A stretch of 64,000 nucleotides of DNA from Acinetobacter sp. WU_MDCI_Axc73. GTDB taxonomy: Bacteria > Pseudomonadota > Gammaproteobacteria > Pseudomonadales > Moraxellaceae. The DNA lies in the NCBI RefSeq assembly GCF_025562455.1, contig NZ_JAHPRO010000013.1, positions 1 to 64,000 on the forward strand, given 5' to 3'. Under the pieces are notes generated by a model. The model was not told the origin of the DNA. It saw only the letters and a list, made by a program, of their open reading frames with translations, and searched no databases. This document shows, one piece after another, positions 52,225-62,826 of the stretch; positions within the stretch are counted from its first letter, which is position 1, and each line of letters starts with the position of its first letter. Made by a program: the position numbers and the translations under genes.

Positions 52225-53133
52225 TTACGCTCTCGGATGGGCTTTATCATAAGTTTGTGCTAAATGATCAAAATCAATATGCGTATAAATTTGAGTCGTA
52301 CTCAAATTGGTATGCCCTAACATTTCCTGTACAGATCGTAAATCACCACTAGCACTCAACATATGACTGGCAAAACAATGCCTTAATAAATGCGGATGCA
52401 AATCTACATTAACCCCTGCTCGTTGCGCCTGAATTTTTACTCTGGATTCAATTTGACGTGGCGTAAGTGCGCCGCCATTTTGTGAAACAAAAACTGGACT
52501 CACTGGTAATACTTTACCTTTCCAAATCGTATAAATTTTTAACCACTCGATTAAGCTGTGTTTGGCTTTACTGCCAAATGGAATCACTCGTGTTTTATTG
52601 CCTTTACCTGTTACGCGTAAAAGCTGTCGTTTAAAATCAAGATCATTCATTTTCAAACTTTGCAATTCAGCCAAACGTAAACCACTGGAGTACAACAATT
52701 CAAGCATGGCTTTATCGCGAATCCAAAGCTGTTGATCCTTGATTTTTTCAGGTGCAGGTTGATCCAATATTTGATTGACCGTTTCAATATCAATCATGCC
52801 CGGTAAGGGACGTGCTTTACGTTTAAGCTTAAAATCCTCAATAGGATTCATATTCAGGAATTGGCTTTGCTGCGCCCATTTCATAAATTGTCGAATTGCG
52901 GACAATAAACGTTGAATACTGCTACTACTCAATTGCGAAGATTCAACCTTATAAGTCAAATATTCACGTAAATCCGAGGCTTCAACTTCACTCAACTCAA
53001 GCTTTCTATCTTCACAAAATTTAAAAAAATCAGTTAAATCACGTTTATAAGCGTGAATGGTGTGCTCAGACTGATTTTGAATGGTGCGCTCTTTGAGCCA
53101 CATTTCGAGGAGTTGATGATTATTGATCGTCAC
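52225..53133 (-). CDS. xerC: Tyrosine recombinase XerC
   Basis: The 302-residue protein has the SAM-like core-binding domain (1-90) and the catalytic residues in SSGLRLAELQSL, VTGKGNKTRVIPFG, HLLRHCFASHML and MLGHTNLSTTQIYTHIDF. XerC resolves chromosome dimers at dif with XerD. It follows dapF and a hydrolase gene, close to the E. coli order lptM-dapF-yigA-xerC. Unlike the phage integrase at 7721-8572, this is the core recombinase. Confidence 0.95.
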   Translation of the reverse strand: MTINNHQLLEMWLKERTIQNQSEHTIHAYKRDLTDFFKFCEDRKLELSEVEASDLREYLTYKVESSQLSSSSIQRLLSAIRQFMKWAQQSQFLNMNPIEDFKLKRKARPLPGMIDIETVNQILDQPAPEKIKDQQLWIRDKAMLELLYSSGLRLAELQSLKMNDLDFKRQLLRVTGKGNKTRVIPFGSKAKHSLIEWLKIYTIWKGKVLPVSPVFVSQNGGALTPRQIESRVKIQAQRAGVNVDLHPHLLRHCFASHMLSASGDLRSVQEMLGHTNLSTTQIYTHIDFDHLAQTYDKAHPRA

Positions 53134-53148
53134 ATCATTGCCCCTGAT

Positions 53149-53769
53149 TTAATTGCGAATGTTCATATCGATCTGATCTAAATATAACACAATTTCTTTG
53201 GCAACTTGTTCGGCATAGCAATAAGCTAGATCATGCTCTCCACCTCGAATGATCTTGAGCTTTGCATCCCGAAAACGATCATTCAAATATTGCCCGACAG
53301 CAACAGGACTCACCTGATCCTGATCACCCCAGATCAGTAAAATTTTCTGCTGAATCTGAACAAGTTGAGGCTCATAATTTATTTTGGCTGTCATAAACCA
53401 GTCAGGATAATTTAAAAATGCTTTGGCATAACTTTGTCGCCAATCTGCTACATCAAATTGACTCAGATCAATACCACCTGATGTTGCAATCAAAACCAAA
53501 CCCTGTATCAATTTAGGCTTTTGTAAAGCCGCTGCGACTGCAAAAATACCGCCCATAGATTGAGCAACCAATATACAAGGGCGCTCAATTTTATCCAGTA
53601 CATAATGCTGCAATTGTTCAAAGTTATGGATATGAGGATGAGCAGGTTCATTGGCAAAAGCCGGATAAGCAATGATTTGTGTCGTCATTTCTTCGGGTAA
53701 ATTTTTAATGAGAGGACACCAAAATTCGGTACTACCTGATGCACCAGGAAGAAAAATTAGATGTGGCAT
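53149..53769 (-). CDS. Alpha/beta hydrolase (BioH/TAP-like), unknown substrate
   Basis: The 206-residue protein has LIFLPGASGSTEFW as the oxyanion strand, nucleophile AQSMGGIFAV, acidic LLIWGDQDQVSPVAVG and the His in RGGEHDLAY. It is small for the family (single domain with a short cap). It lies 15 bp before xerC and may share its transcript. A terminator separates it from dapF. Confidence 0.82.
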   Translation of the reverse strand: MPHLIFLPGASGSTEFWCPLIKNLPEEMTTQIIAYPAFANEPAHPHIHNFEQLQHYVLDKIERPCILVAQSMGGIFAVAAALQKPKLIQGLVLIATSGGIDLSQFDVADWRQSYAKAFLNYPDWFMTAKINYEPQLVQIQQKILLIWGDQDQVSPVAVGQYLNDRFRDAKLKIIRGGEHDLAYCYAEQVAKEIVLYLDQIDMNIRN

Positions 53770-53820
53770 GGCTCATTCACAATATAAGTATGCATTTGAG
53801 TTTAGCTGAAAGCATAAACA

Positions 53821-53849
53821 AAAAGCACGACTTTCAAAATCATGCTTTT
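53821..53849 (-). terminator. Terminator of lptM-lysA-dapF
   Basis: On the minus strand AAAAGCATGA pairs with TCGTGCTTTT (one G-T wobble) and is followed by TTTG-TTT. It lies 28 bp after the dapF stop. Confidence 0.75.
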
Positions 53850-53876
53850 CATTATCAATGATTTGATCGACTTGGA

Positions 53877-54722
53877 TTAACTTTGAAAATAACGTAAATC
53901 TAAACGACCTTCATATACTGTAGACGTCGGTCCAGTCATCCAAACGACTTCACCTTCACGCCATGCAATTTGTAACTTACCGCCTGCGAGTTCAACCTCA
54001 ACTTCATTGGCGAGTAAACCACGGCGCATACCACTCACTGCTGCGGCACATGCTCCTGTTCCACATGCTAAAGTTTCACCCACGCCTCGCTCAAAAACCC
54101 GTAGACGTACATGTTTCTCATCAAGGATTTGCATAAAACCTGCGTTGACACGTTGTGGGAAACGGACATGTGATTCAACTTGTGGCCCAATGGTTGCGAC
54201 ATCCGCAGTTAATACATCTGGCACAATCGTAACCGCATGTGGATTACCCATATTGACCACATCAATTTTTAAACTTTGGTCATTGGCAAGCTCAAGATGA
54301 TAAAGCGCCTCATGCTCATCTGTCACAAATGGAATTTCTTTCGGAGAAAATTTTGGAAAGCCCATATTAACTCGAACTAAACCATTTGATCCTAATTCAG
54401 GTTCAACGATGCCTGCTTTGGTTTGTACCTTGATTTTGGTTTTATTGGTCAGTTGGCGATCATGTACAAAGCGAACAAAACAACGAACACCATTGCCACA
54501 TTGCTCAACTTCAGAGCCATCTGCGTTGAAAATACGATATTTAAAATCTGCATTAGGGAAATCTGGCGGTTCAACAATCAGAAGCTGATCAAAACCAATA
54601 CCAAAGTGACGATCAGCCATCCGCTGAATCGTTGTGGTATCCAGATACGCACGTTGGCTGATTAAATCAACCACAACGAAGTCATTACCCAAGCCATGCA
54701 TTTTTGTAAATTCAAGCAACAT
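53877..54722 (-). CDS. dapF: Diaminopimelate epimerase
   Basis: The 281-residue protein has both catalytic cysteines: [14 protein letters not shown] (about 75) and [14 protein letters not shown] (about 223). It starts [15 protein letters not shown], standard for DapF. It converts LL- to meso-diaminopimelate for lysine and peptidoglycan. It follows lysA by five bases. Confidence 0.97.
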   Translation of the reverse strand: MLLEFTKMHGLGNDFVVVDLISQRAYLDTTTIQRMADRHFGIGFDQLLIVEPPDFPNADFKYRIFNADGSEVEQCGNGVRCFVRFVHDRQLTNKTKIKVQTKAGIVEPELGSNGLVRVNMGFPKFSPKEIPFVTDEHEALYHLELANDQSLKIDVVNMGNPHAVTIVPDVLTADVATIGPQVESHVRFPQRVNAGFMQILDEKHVRLRVFERGVGETLACGTGACAAAVSGMRRGLLANEVEVELAGGKLQIAWREGEVVWMTGPTSTVYEGRLDLRYFQS

Positions 54723-54727
54723 GATTT

Positions 54728-55978
54728 TTACTCCTCAGGCAATAAACGTTCTTTATCCCACAATGATTCAATCGTTTCACGCTCACGAATCAAATGCGCT
54801 TGATCTACATTTACCATGACTTCAGCAGCACGACCACGACTATTATAGTTTGAACTCATCACAAAACCATAAGCGCCAGCACCCAGTAGAGCCAAGACAT
54901 CGTTTTCTTTTAATGCCAAAGAACGATCTTTGCCTAGAAAGTCTCCAGTTTCACAAATCGCACCGACCACATCCCATACTTTTTCTTCAACATCTGTATT
55001 AGCATCCACCGACTGAATATCCATCCAAGCTTCATATAGGGATGGACGAATCATATCATTCATCGCAGCATCAATAATCGCAAAATTACGATGATTAGTC
55101 GGTTTAAGCAAATCGACTTTGGTCAGCAATACACCTGCATTGGCACTTATACTACGCCCTGGCTCCATGTACACTTTTAAGCCTAATTTTTGCAACGCAG
55201 GTTTCAATGCATTGGCATATTCTTCAACGCTTGGCGGTGTTTCATCTTTATAACAAACGCCTAAACCACCACCAATATCAATATGTTTGAGCTCGATCCC
55301 AAGCTTTTTCAACTCAGCAATCATCACCATGACGCGGTCCAAAGCATCGACAAAAGGCTTGGTTTCAGTCAGTTGTGAACCAATATGGCAATCAATTCCG
55401 ACAACTTCCAAATGGGATAAAGATGCTGCATATTGATAGGTTTCATAAACCGTATCACTTGGAATACCAAACTTATTTTCTTTCAAACCTGTCGAAATAT
55501 AAGGGTGGGTTTTAGCGTCGACATCTGGATTAACCCGTAACGAAATCGGCGCTTTTTTGCCAAGTTTTGCTGCGACTTTTTGAATACGATCCAATTCGGC
55601 ATACGACTCAACATTGAAACAGGCAATCCCGACTTGCAGTGCTTTTTCAATATCTGCTTCTGACTTACCTAAACCCGAAAATACAATTTTGTCAGGATCG
55701 CCACCTGCCGCCAACACGCGCGCAAGCTCACCCCCAGTCACAATATCAAAACCAGCCCCTAGCTTGGCTAATACATTCAATACCGCAAGGTTTGAGTTTG
55801 ACTTCACCGCAAAGCAAATTTGATGGTCGATAAAATCGAAAGCACGATCCATATCCAGATAATGTTTTTCAAAAGCTGCTTTTGAATAAACATATAACGG
55901 TGTACCAAACTGTTCAGCAAGCTGAAGCAGTGAACATTGCTCAGCATGCAATATCCCTTGAATGCGGGAGAAACTCAT
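54728..55978 (-). CDS. lysA: Diaminopimelate decarboxylase
   Basis: The 416-residue PLP enzyme has [20 protein letters not shown] with the PLP lysine, [35 protein letters not shown] and [15 protein letters not shown]. It makes lysine from meso-diaminopimelate. Gene order lptM-lysA-dapF is usual in many gammaproteobacteria. Confidence 0.97.
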   Translation of the reverse strand: MSFSRIQGILHAEQCSLLQLAEQFGTPLYVYSKAAFEKHYLDMDRAFDFIDHQICFAVKSNSNLAVLNVLAKLGAGFDIVTGGELARVLAAGGDPDKIVFSGLGKSEADIEKALQVGIACFNVESYAELDRIQKVAAKLGKKAPISLRVNPDVDAKTHPYISTGLKENKFGIPSDTVYETYQYAASLSHLEVVGIDCHIGSQLTETKPFVDALDRVMVMIAELKKLGIELKHIDIGGGLGVCYKDETPPSVEEYANALKPALQKLGLKVYMEPGRSISANAGVLLTKVDLLKPTNHRNFAIIDAAMNDMIRPSLYEAWMDIQSVDANTDVEEKVWDVVGAICETGDFLGKDRSLALKENDVLALLGAGAYGFVMSSNYNSRGRAAEVMVNVDQAHLIRERETIESLWDKERLLPEE

Positions 55979-56002
55979 GAATGTATCCTTATCTTTGAGA
56001 CG

Positions 56003-56221
56003 TTAAGGGGATGGTGTAGGTTCTGAAGCTGAGGATTTGTCTTTTTCCACAGTCGCATTTTTCTGAGCCTGTTGCTCAGCATCTTTAGATGAATATAGTA
56101 AATATTTGGCACGTTTGTCATAATTTGGATCAGAAGGTAAGTGTAATGCACCTGACTGACCACATGCCGTGAGCGCAGCACCGCTCAGTAATATACTGAT
56201 AGAGCAAATGACTTTAAGCAT
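56003..56221 (-). CDS. lptM: Small lipoprotein LptM (YifL)-like
   Basis: The 72-residue lipoprotein has a signal peptide with lipobox TACGQSG, then the short GALHLPSDP segment conserved in LptM and a polar tail. LptM helps LptD oxidation and assembly. It is the first gene before lysA-dapF, which matches E. coli lptM-dapF linkage. Confidence 0.82.
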   Translation of the reverse strand: MLKVICSISILLSGAALTACGQSGALHLPSDPNYDKRAKYLLYSSKDAEQQAQKNATVEKDKSSASEPTPSP

Positions 56222-56294
56222 CTGAACACCGAACTTTTACAATTCAGAGCAGTATAACGTGATCATCTCAGCAGCTAAAGTCTAAACATAAAAA

Positions 56295-56316
56295 AACGCC
56301 AGTTTATACTGGCGTT
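56295..56316 (-). terminator. Terminator of the amino-acid permease gene
   Basis: AACGCCAGT (56295-56303) and ACTGGCGTT (56308-56316) form a 9-bp stem with loop TTAT. On the minus strand a T-run follows the stem, 18 bp after the permease stop. Confidence 0.88.
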
Positions 56317-56334
56317 CTCTGAATTTCTTCAGAC

Positions 56335-57747
56335 CTATTTCTTTTTAGCAAAGAAATAACCTATAGCAAGAATAATAAACCAGATTGGACTGACTTTTAA
56401 TGATTCAAGTGTGGTTTCATCCAAAGCAAGGAAATAAATTGTTGCAAGGAAGAATAAGATCACCACCCAACAAGTAAACACACCACCAGGTAATTTAAAG
56501 ATCGATTGCTCATGTAGTTCAGGTCTATTTTTGCGGTAGTTAATATAACTCCACATAATAATAATCCACACACAGATGAACAAAATCGTAGACAACGTGG
56601 TCGCTAATGTAAACGCGGTGACTTCATCATTTGTGCCTGTTTGTACTTTATAAATGTACTGGACGAAGGCACCAATAAAAATACAAATAGAAGAGAATAT
56701 TAACGCTTTTGCTGGAACTGCTGACTTAGATAACATCGCAAATAGTTTCGGTGCTTTTTGATCTGTTGAAAGACCAAATAACATCCGGCTAGTCGAAAAC
56801 ACACCACTATTCATGGATGACATCACAGAAGACAGTACCACCAGATTCATAATAATCGCAGCAGAGGCAATCCCTGCTTGTGAGAAAATATTCACGAATG
56901 GACTAACTTTAGGATTGATTTGATCCCACGGTGTCACACACATCACGACAAATAATGCCAATACATAGAAAATAATAATACGAATTGGAATCGAATTAAT
57001 CGCTTTTGGTAGATTACGTTTTGGATCCTGTGTCTCCGCAGCCGTCGTCCCGACAAGCTCTACCCCCACGAAGGCAAAAATGGCAATCTGGAAACCTGCT
57101 AAAAAGCCATCTAGTCCTTTTGGAAAAAAGCCACCATGAGTCCAAAGATTACTCACACTTGCAGTTGTACCCGTAGAATTGGTAAAGCCTGTAAAAATCA
57201 TCCATAAACCGACAGCAATTAATACAATAATGGCTGTGATTTTTACCATGGCAAACCAAAACTCCATTTCGCCGAACAATTTTACTGTAACCAGATTTAA
57301 CCCAAGTACAAATAAAATCGCAACAGTACTAATCAGCAATCCACCTAATGCTGTAAAAGATTCACCGCCATTGAAGAATTCCAGATAATAAATAATGGCT
57401 GATAAATCCGCGATCCCGATCGTGACCCAACACAGCCAATACGTCCAACCTACAAAATAACCCGCCCATGGACCGATTAAATCAGTCGATAAATCAATAA
57501 ACGATTTATATTTAAGGTTGGATAGCAGTAATTCGCCCAGTGCACGCATGACGAAAAACACCATGATGCCGATTAAACCATAAATAAAGAGAATAGAAGG
57601 ACCAGCCAAACTAATGGTTTTACCTGACCCCATGAATAACCCTGTACCAATCGCCCCACCAATTGCAATTAATTGAAGATGACGGTTGGATAAGCTACGT
57701 GAGAGTTCACCTTCTCCAGAATGTGAACCAAAATTTTCATTTGACAT
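56335..57747 (-). CDS. Amino-acid permease, CycA-like (D-Ala/D-Ser/Gly transporter)
   Basis: Starting at ATG 57747 gives 470 residues with about 12 hydrophobic helices (LQLIAIGGAIGTGLFMGSGK, ALGELLLSN). The segments AFVGVELVGTTAAETQDPKR and NSIPIRIIIFYVLALFVV, and GVFSTSRMLFGLS, closely resemble E. coli CycA. It is a proton-coupled inner-membrane importer. Substrates of the family include D-alanine, D-serine and glycine; related AroP/PheP cannot be excluded. Confidence 0.85.
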   Translation of the reverse strand: MSNENFGSHSGEGELSRSLSNRHLQLIAIGGAIGTGLFMGSGKTISLAGPSILFIYGLIGIMVFFVMRALGELLLSNLKYKSFIDLSTDLIGPWAGYFVGWTYWLCWVTIGIADLSAIIYYLEFFNGGESFTALGGLLISTVAILFVLGLNLVTVKLFGEMEFWFAMVKITAIIVLIAVGLWMIFTGFTNSTGTTASVSNLWTHGGFFPKGLDGFLAGFQIAIFAFVGVELVGTTAAETQDPKRNLPKAINSIPIRIIIFYVLALFVVMCVTPWDQINPKVSPFVNIFSQAGIASAAIIMNLVVLSSVMSSMNSGVFSTSRMLFGLSTDQKAPKLFAMLSKSAVPAKALIFSSICIFIGAFVQYIYKVQTGTNDEVTAFTLATTLSTILFICVWIIIMWSYINYRKNRPELHEQSIFKLPGGVFTCWVVILFFLATIYFLALDETTLESLKVSPIWFIILAIGYFFAKKK

Positions 57748-58024
57748 TGTTTTTTTAACTCTCAAATTTTGTTTTTTAAAATAAGCCTAAAACCATTAAA
57801 ACAAAAAAGTTTTTTAACTTATTGTTTTATTTTTTTGATAAATAACGCCTATAAGATGTTTTTTTAGACATACTTACTCCATTTTTAAGCTGTAATTGAA
57901 CTTATCCCTGAGATTGCAGTTTACGTGCCAAAGTATTTTTTGGCGATATTTTCCTGCAAAATTTGTGTTTAAAGTTCCCAATTGTTACATTTCACTGATT
58001 TATTAATTCCAAGATGCACTGAAT

Positions 58025-59413
58025 ATGAGCAAAGTTAAAACGGTTTATCGCTGTGAACAATGTGGTACAGATCATCCCAAGTGGTCAGGTCAGTGTTCAG
58101 AATGCGGTGAATGGAATAGTTTGCTTGAGGTACGTGTTGAACCCGCGTCCTCGCATCGTGCTAAACCTAAATTAGGCGGTTATGCAGGTCAAACTTCTGC
58201 AGTCACGATATTAAATCAGATCTCTGTTTCGCATGAAACACGTGTTGCTACAGGCATTGGTGAGTTTGATCGTGTGCTTGGTGGTGGGCTTGTCACAGGT
58301 TCAGTGGTGCTGATTGGGGGTGATCCCGGCATTGGTAAATCGACCATTTTGCTTCAAACCGCAACTTATATGGCCAGTAGCAATAGTTCAGCATTGTATG
58401 TGACGGGGGAAGAATCCTTATCTCAGGTTGCACTACGCGCCCAACGGTTAGACTTACCGACCGATAAACTCAAAGTCATGGCTGAAACCTGTGTAGAACG
58501 TATTTGTGAAATTTTAGCTCAGGAACGCCCTGCCGTTGCCATATTAGATTCCATTCAAACCTTATATACAGAAACTTTGCAATCTGCTCCCGGTGGCGTT
58601 TCCCAAATTCGTGAATCTGCTGCTTTACTGACGCGCTTTGCCAAACATAGCGGAACAGCCCTATTTATCGTAGGTCATGTCACTAAGGAAGGTGCTTTGG
58701 CTGGTCCGCGTGTACTTGAACATATGGTCGATTGTGTTTTGTATTTTGAAGGTCAGTCAGACTCACGTTACCGCATGATTCGTGCAGTAAAAAATCGTTT
58801 CGGTGCTGTCAATGAACTGGGCGTTTTTGGCATGACTGATAAAGGTTTACGTGAAGTTGCCAATCCTTCGGCTATTTTCTTAAGTCGTTATGATGAAGCC
58901 ATTCCGGGTTCAATTGTCATGATCAGTCGTGAAGGTACTCGCCCACTCTTGGTAGAAGTACAAGCATTGGTGGACGATGCACATGGTCAACCACGTCGTG
59001 TTGCATTAGGGTTAGAACAAAACCGTTTAAACATGTTACTTGCAGTGATGCATCGCCATGGTGGAGTTCAAACTTCTGGACAAGATGTTTATGTCAATGT
59101 GGTCGGTGGCTTAAAAATTACCGAAACAGGTTCAGATTTGGCAGTATTACTGGCCTGTGCTTCTAGCTTACGTGGTAAGGCTTTACCACAGCAATTGGCT
59201 GTATTTGGTGAGGTTGGATTATCGGGTGAAATCCGTCCCGTTCCAAATGGTCAGGAACGTTTAAAAGAAGCTGCTAAGCATGGATTTAAATATGTCATTT
59301 TGCCGCGTGGCAATGCTCCGCAAAAGACCGTTGATGGGGTCCAAATTATTGCAGTTGCAAGATTGCACGAAGCTTTAACAGAAGCCATGCAACTAAGTGA
59401 CGAATTAAATTAA
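58025..59413 (+). CDS. radA: DNA repair protein RadA (Sms)
   Basis: The 462-residue protein has the C4 zinc finger CEQCGTDHPKWSGQCSECG, Walker A IGGDPGIGKSTIL, RadA-specific KNRFGAVNELGVF and a Lon-like C-terminal domain (VNVVGGLKITETGSDLAVLL). RadA drives branch migration in recombination. It is monocistronic as far as seen. Confidence 0.97.
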   Translation: MSKVKTVYRCEQCGTDHPKWSGQCSECGEWNSLLEVRVEPASSHRAKPKLGGYAGQTSAVTILNQISVSHETRVATGIGEFDRVLGGGLVTGSVVLIGGDPGIGKSTILLQTATYMASSNSSALYVTGEESLSQVALRAQRLDLPTDKLKVMAETCVERICEILAQERPAVAILDSIQTLYTETLQSAPGGVSQIRESAALLTRFAKHSGTALFIVGHVTKEGALAGPRVLEHMVDCVLYFEGQSDSRYRMIRAVKNRFGAVNELGVFGMTDKGLREVANPSAIFLSRYDEAIPGSIVMISREGTRPLLVEVQALVDDAHGQPRRVALGLEQNRLNMLLAVMHRHGGVQTSGQDVYVNVVGGLKITETGSDLAVLLACASSLRGKALPQQLAVFGEVGLSGEIRPVPNGQERLKEAAKHGFKYVILPRGNAPQKTVDGVQIIAVARLHEALTEAMQLSDELN

Positions 59414-59518
59414 TTCGTCCGATATGATTTGACATAAAAAAACATATTTTGTTATTGAAATTCGTTAAGAAAGTCTGCATAAATACACTTGTAAATTGAA
59501 TTTATATAGGAATTTTCG

Positions 59519-60523
59519 ATGGAAGTACGACAGCGTAGTTTATTGGCAGGCGTTTTGATGGCCGCTCTAGTGGTTGCACCTCTTGCTGAAGCAAAACGTG
59601 CAGGTGGCGGTAAAAGTCATGGTATGTCACGTTCAGCCGCTCCAAGCCAGTCTTACCAACAACCTCGACAAGTGACTCCTGCACCTCAAACAGCACCTGC
59701 TGGTACACCGCAGCGTTCTGGTCCGGGTGTTGGTTCAATGGTTGCTGCGGGTGTGGCAGGTGCTGCTGTGGGTGCTGTTGCTGCCAATGCGCTGGCGGAT
59801 GACCGTCACTCAACCTCTCCTGAGCAACAAGTCACTCAACAGGATGCAGCAGCTCAAGCGAAAGCTGAGCAAGAAAAGAAAAGTGGAATTCCGGGCTGGA
59901 TCTGGATTATATTGATTGCTGCAATTGCTTTCTTTATTTTCCGACGTTTTAGCAATAAGCAAAAAGTTGCTGGCAATAATCCTTTTGCGCCAAATAATGG
60001 TAGCAATTCTGCACCATTTGGACAAAACACAGCGACAAACCGTGCTAGCTCAGGTGATAACACCAATATTTTTGGGCAAAGTGTCTCTGGCAATGCAAAT
60101 TCAGCACCATCTTCTGCACCGTTTGGGACTGCTTATACCAACAGTGGCAATCAGCTTCCTGATGGAACAGAACCTGCAACTTTCTTACGTGTTGCACGCC
60201 AGCGTTTTAACCATATTCAGTCAGTTAACTCTGCTAGCAATATTGAAGAAATTCGTCGTTATTTGACACCAGATCTTTATAGTTCAATGTATAACGATAT
60301 CATGGCGAATCAAGATCAGGACGTTGCTGAGTTTAGTAACTTAAATGCAATGGTGGTTGATAGCTCAACTGAAAATGGTCAGTATGTGGTCAGTGTTCGC
60401 TTTACAGGTACAGTAAGTGAAGACTTAAACAGCTTACCGCAACCTTTCTCTGAAATCTGGCATTTTGTTAAGCCAGCGGGTTCAGGTGAAGATTGGAAAG
60501 TGGCTGGGATTCAGCAAGACTAA
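59519..60523 (+). CDS. Tim44-domain membrane protein
   Basis: The 334-residue protein has a signal-like start (SLLAGVLMAALVVAPLAEA), a Gly/Ala/Pro-rich stretch, one membrane helix (IPGWIWIILIAAIAFFIFRRF, about 121-141), an Asn/Ser/Gly-rich linker and a C-terminal Tim44-like domain (from about 215: ATFLRVARQRFNHIQSVN, TPDLYSSMYNDI, FSEIWHFVKP). AGGAA precedes the ATG. Function is unknown; bacterial Tim44-like proteins are membrane-bound. Confidence 0.85.
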   Translation: MEVRQRSLLAGVLMAALVVAPLAEAKRAGGGKSHGMSRSAAPSQSYQQPRQVTPAPQTAPAGTPQRSGPGVGSMVAAGVAGAAVGAVAANALADDRHSTSPEQQVTQQDAAAQAKAEQEKKSGIPGWIWIILIAAIAFFIFRRFSNKQKVAGNNPFAPNNGSNSAPFGQNTATNRASSGDNTNIFGQSVSGNANSAPSSAPFGTAYTNSGNQLPDGTEPATFLRVARQRFNHIQSVNSASNIEEIRRYLTPDLYSSMYNDIMANQDQDVAEFSNLNAMVVDSSTENGQYVVSVRFTGTVSEDLNSLPQPFSEIWHFVKPAGSGEDWKVAGIQQD

Positions 60524-60541
60524 CTTTTCATTAAAATAAAG

Positions 60542-60568
60542 TAAGCCGCATCAGCGGCTTATTTTTTT
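60542..60568 (+). terminator. Terminator of the Tim44-domain gene
   Basis: TAAGCCGC and GCGGCTTA form an 8-bp stem around ATCA, followed by seven T. Confidence 0.92.
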
Positions 60569-60618
60569 CTGTGATCTTAATATGAATGATCAGATACAAT
60601 ATTAAAACCACCCTTTTA

Positions 60619-61614
60619 CTACGCTATTTCCGCAGGAAAAGTAATGACCTGATCAATACGCATGTTTTGAGTTGCGATCATGAGTAAACGATCGATTCCT
60701 AAAGCAATACCCGAACAAGCAGGCATCTGTGGTAAAGCTGCCAAAAGATGTTCATCGAGTGGCATTTCGGTCAAGCCTTGTTGTTTACGCTCAAGATTAT
60801 CCGCTTCAAAACGCTGTCTTAATGTTTGCGCATCCAATAATTCATCATAAGCATTGGCAAGCTCTAACCCTTCGATATAAACCTCAAAACGAGCAGCAAC
60901 TTGTTCACCATCCTCATCGATACGTACTTTTGCTAATGATGCCATTTCTGGTGGAAAATCAGTGAGGAATACAGGCGTATCAAAGCCTAAACTTGGCTCA
61001 ACAAAATGCGAAAAGAGCAAATCCATATAAGCGAGCCGATCATCCCCCAAATCCAGTGTCAGCCCAACACGATGTGCAGTATCTTTCAATTGCCTTAAAG
61101 TGGCTTGCAATGGATTAATATCTAGACGATCCTGAAAAGCATGCTTATAACTGAGAATCGTCGGGCGAATATCATCAAAACGATGCTTTAAACATACCTG
61201 TAATAACGCTGACGTTTCATGCATTAAGTCTTTAAGGTCAAATTCAGGGCGATACCACTCCAACATGGTAAACTCGCTATTGTGCTTACGTCCATGTTCA
61301 TCATCACGAAATACTTTACAAATCTGATAAATCGGACCACTGCCACTGGCGAGCAAACGTTTCATCGCAAACTCAGGCGAGGTTTGTAAATATTGAATAC
61401 GTTCTTTGCCTTCAATATGACGTAATGCACGTACTGAAGCCAAATGTACATCGGTTGCCCCTGCCTGAGAAATAATTGGCGTTTCGACTTCCAGCACATC
61501 ACGCTCAGCAAAAAATGTACGAATGGTCTGATACAGCTTGGCTCGTGCTTTTAAGGCATCAACCGAACAGGTTGGTTGATAAGTTTTTAAATTTAAATCC
61601 GACTGTTGACTCAT
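60619..61614 (-). CDS. epmA: EF-P (R)-beta-lysine ligase EpmA (GenX/PoxA)
   Basis: Starting at ATG 61614 gives 331 residues, near the usual length of about 325. It is a class II lysyl-tRNA synthetase-like core without the anticodon domain: VLEVETPIISQAGATDVHLAS, VFRDDEHGRKHNSEFTMLEWYRPEFD and CSGIALGIDRLLM. It attaches beta-lysine to EF-P. Its start overlaps the pdxB stop. Confidence 0.93.
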   Translation of the reverse strand: MSQQSDLNLKTYQPTCSVDALKARAKLYQTIRTFFAERDVLEVETPIISQAGATDVHLASVRALRHIEGKERIQYLQTSPEFAMKRLLASGSGPIYQICKVFRDDEHGRKHNSEFTMLEWYRPEFDLKDLMHETSALLQVCLKHRFDDIRPTILSYKHAFQDRLDINPLQATLRQLKDTAHRVGLTLDLGDDRLAYMDLLFSHFVEPSLGFDTPVFLTDFPPEMASLAKVRIDEDGEQVAARFEVYIEGLELANAYDELLDAQTLRQRFEADNLERKQQGLTEMPLDEHLLAALPQMPACSGIALGIDRLLMIATQNMRIDQVITFPAEIA

Positions 61615-62678
61615 GCCACGGGGCCTCCATATGCAGCCCATTCACGGCGCAGTGGATATTCTTTTCGTAAACGGTCAAACGCTTGCTGATCGACTTGTCC
61701 ATCTTTGACGCAAGCACGCAAATTTCGATCATCACGCTGAATATCATAAATCTCTGAAAGATAGCCCTGGAGAGCCTGTTTCAGGGATAAATCTTTAAAA
61801 TATAGTTCACAAATAGGAAGTTGTGATTCAAACTGTTTCTCTGCTTTAAAACCAAAATGCTGACAAAAAGCCTGATACACCATTTGTGTACCGCGCGCCT
61901 TACCTTCCAAACTGTACCCTGCAATATGCGGCGTGACCAAGCTGACCAAATCCAATAGTCGCTCGGAAATGACAGGTTCATGTTCAAACACATCCAATAC
62001 CACCTGACGCTGCTTTTTTTGAATATTTTCAATTAAAGCAGCTTCTTCAATCACAGGCCCGCGCGCACTATTGATTAAAATCGTTTGATTTGGAATACGT
62101 GCGAGTCGATCAGCATTGATGAGATGATAAGTCGGATAATCGCCAGTTTTGGTGAGTGGAACATGGAGTGAAATGGCATTACTACGTTGTAGTAATTCAT
62201 CTAATGAAACATTTTCAATCTGATCAAGCTTTACATAAGGATCATAGCCAATGACATGCCAATCTAACAGTTTTGCCATATAAGCCAAACGACGACCGAC
62301 ATTCCCCAAACCAATAATACCTAAGGTAAACTGCTGTTCTTGTTGTAAAAGCTCTGGCCTTAAATGTAATAACGATGTAATGACATATTCCGTAACAGCC
62401 TGAGCATTACATCCTGGTGCATTACTCCATGCAATACCTTGTTGCTCTAGTGCAATAAGATCCATATGGTCCGTACCAATGGTCGCACTGCCTACAAATT
62501 TTAATGCGCTATGATCGATTAAAGCATGATTGACTTTCGTTACTGAGCGGATAATTAATGCATCGGCATCTTTGACATCTTCATGCTGCAAATGTCGACC
62601 ACCACGATGTTCAACTGTGCCAAATTCAGAGAAAAAATAGTCGGTAAATGCCAGATTTTCATCTGCAATCATCTTCAT
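61611..62678 (-). CDS. pdxB: Erythronate-4-phosphate dehydrogenase
   Basis: Starting at ATG 62678 gives 355 residues (MKMIADENLAFTDYFFSEFG); an in-frame TTG at 62690 is less likely. It has GVGTDHMD-type FVGSATIGTDHMDL, the NAD loop LGIIGLGNVGRRLA, SARGPVIEEAALI and the PdxB C-terminal dimerisation domain. It acts in pyridoxal phosphate synthesis. It overlaps epmA. Confidence 0.95.
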   Translation of the reverse strand: MKMIADENLAFTDYFFSEFGTVEHRGGRHLQHEDVKDADALIIRSVTKVNHALIDHSALKFVGSATIGTDHMDLIALEQQGIAWSNAPGCNAQAVTEYVITSLLHLRPELLQQEQQFTLGIIGLGNVGRRLAYMAKLLDWHVIGYDPYVKLDQIENVSLDELLQRSNAISLHVPLTKTGDYPTYHLINADRLARIPNQTILINSARGPVIEEAALIENIQKKQRQVVLDVFEHEPVISERLLDLVSLVTPHIAGYSLEGKARGTQMVYQAFCQHFGFKAEKQFESQLPICELYFKDLSLKQALQGYLSEIYDIQRDDRNLRACVKDGQVDQQAFDRLRKEYPLRREWAAYGGPVA

Positions 62679-62826
62679 ATGCTGTTCCAATCACTCACTG
62701 ACATTTATCATAACGCGTCACTCGGCATGTGACTACGCTCCTCATTTATAAATCGAATTTTTTACGAGCATCCATTTTTAAATTTTTTTTGCTCAATCTC
62801 AATGAAGACGCGAAATTTATATTTGC

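Noticed and set aside
59502..59813. His/Gln/Pro-rich minus-strand frame
   Set aside because: Antisense to the Ala/Pro/Gln-rich part of the Tim44-domain gene.
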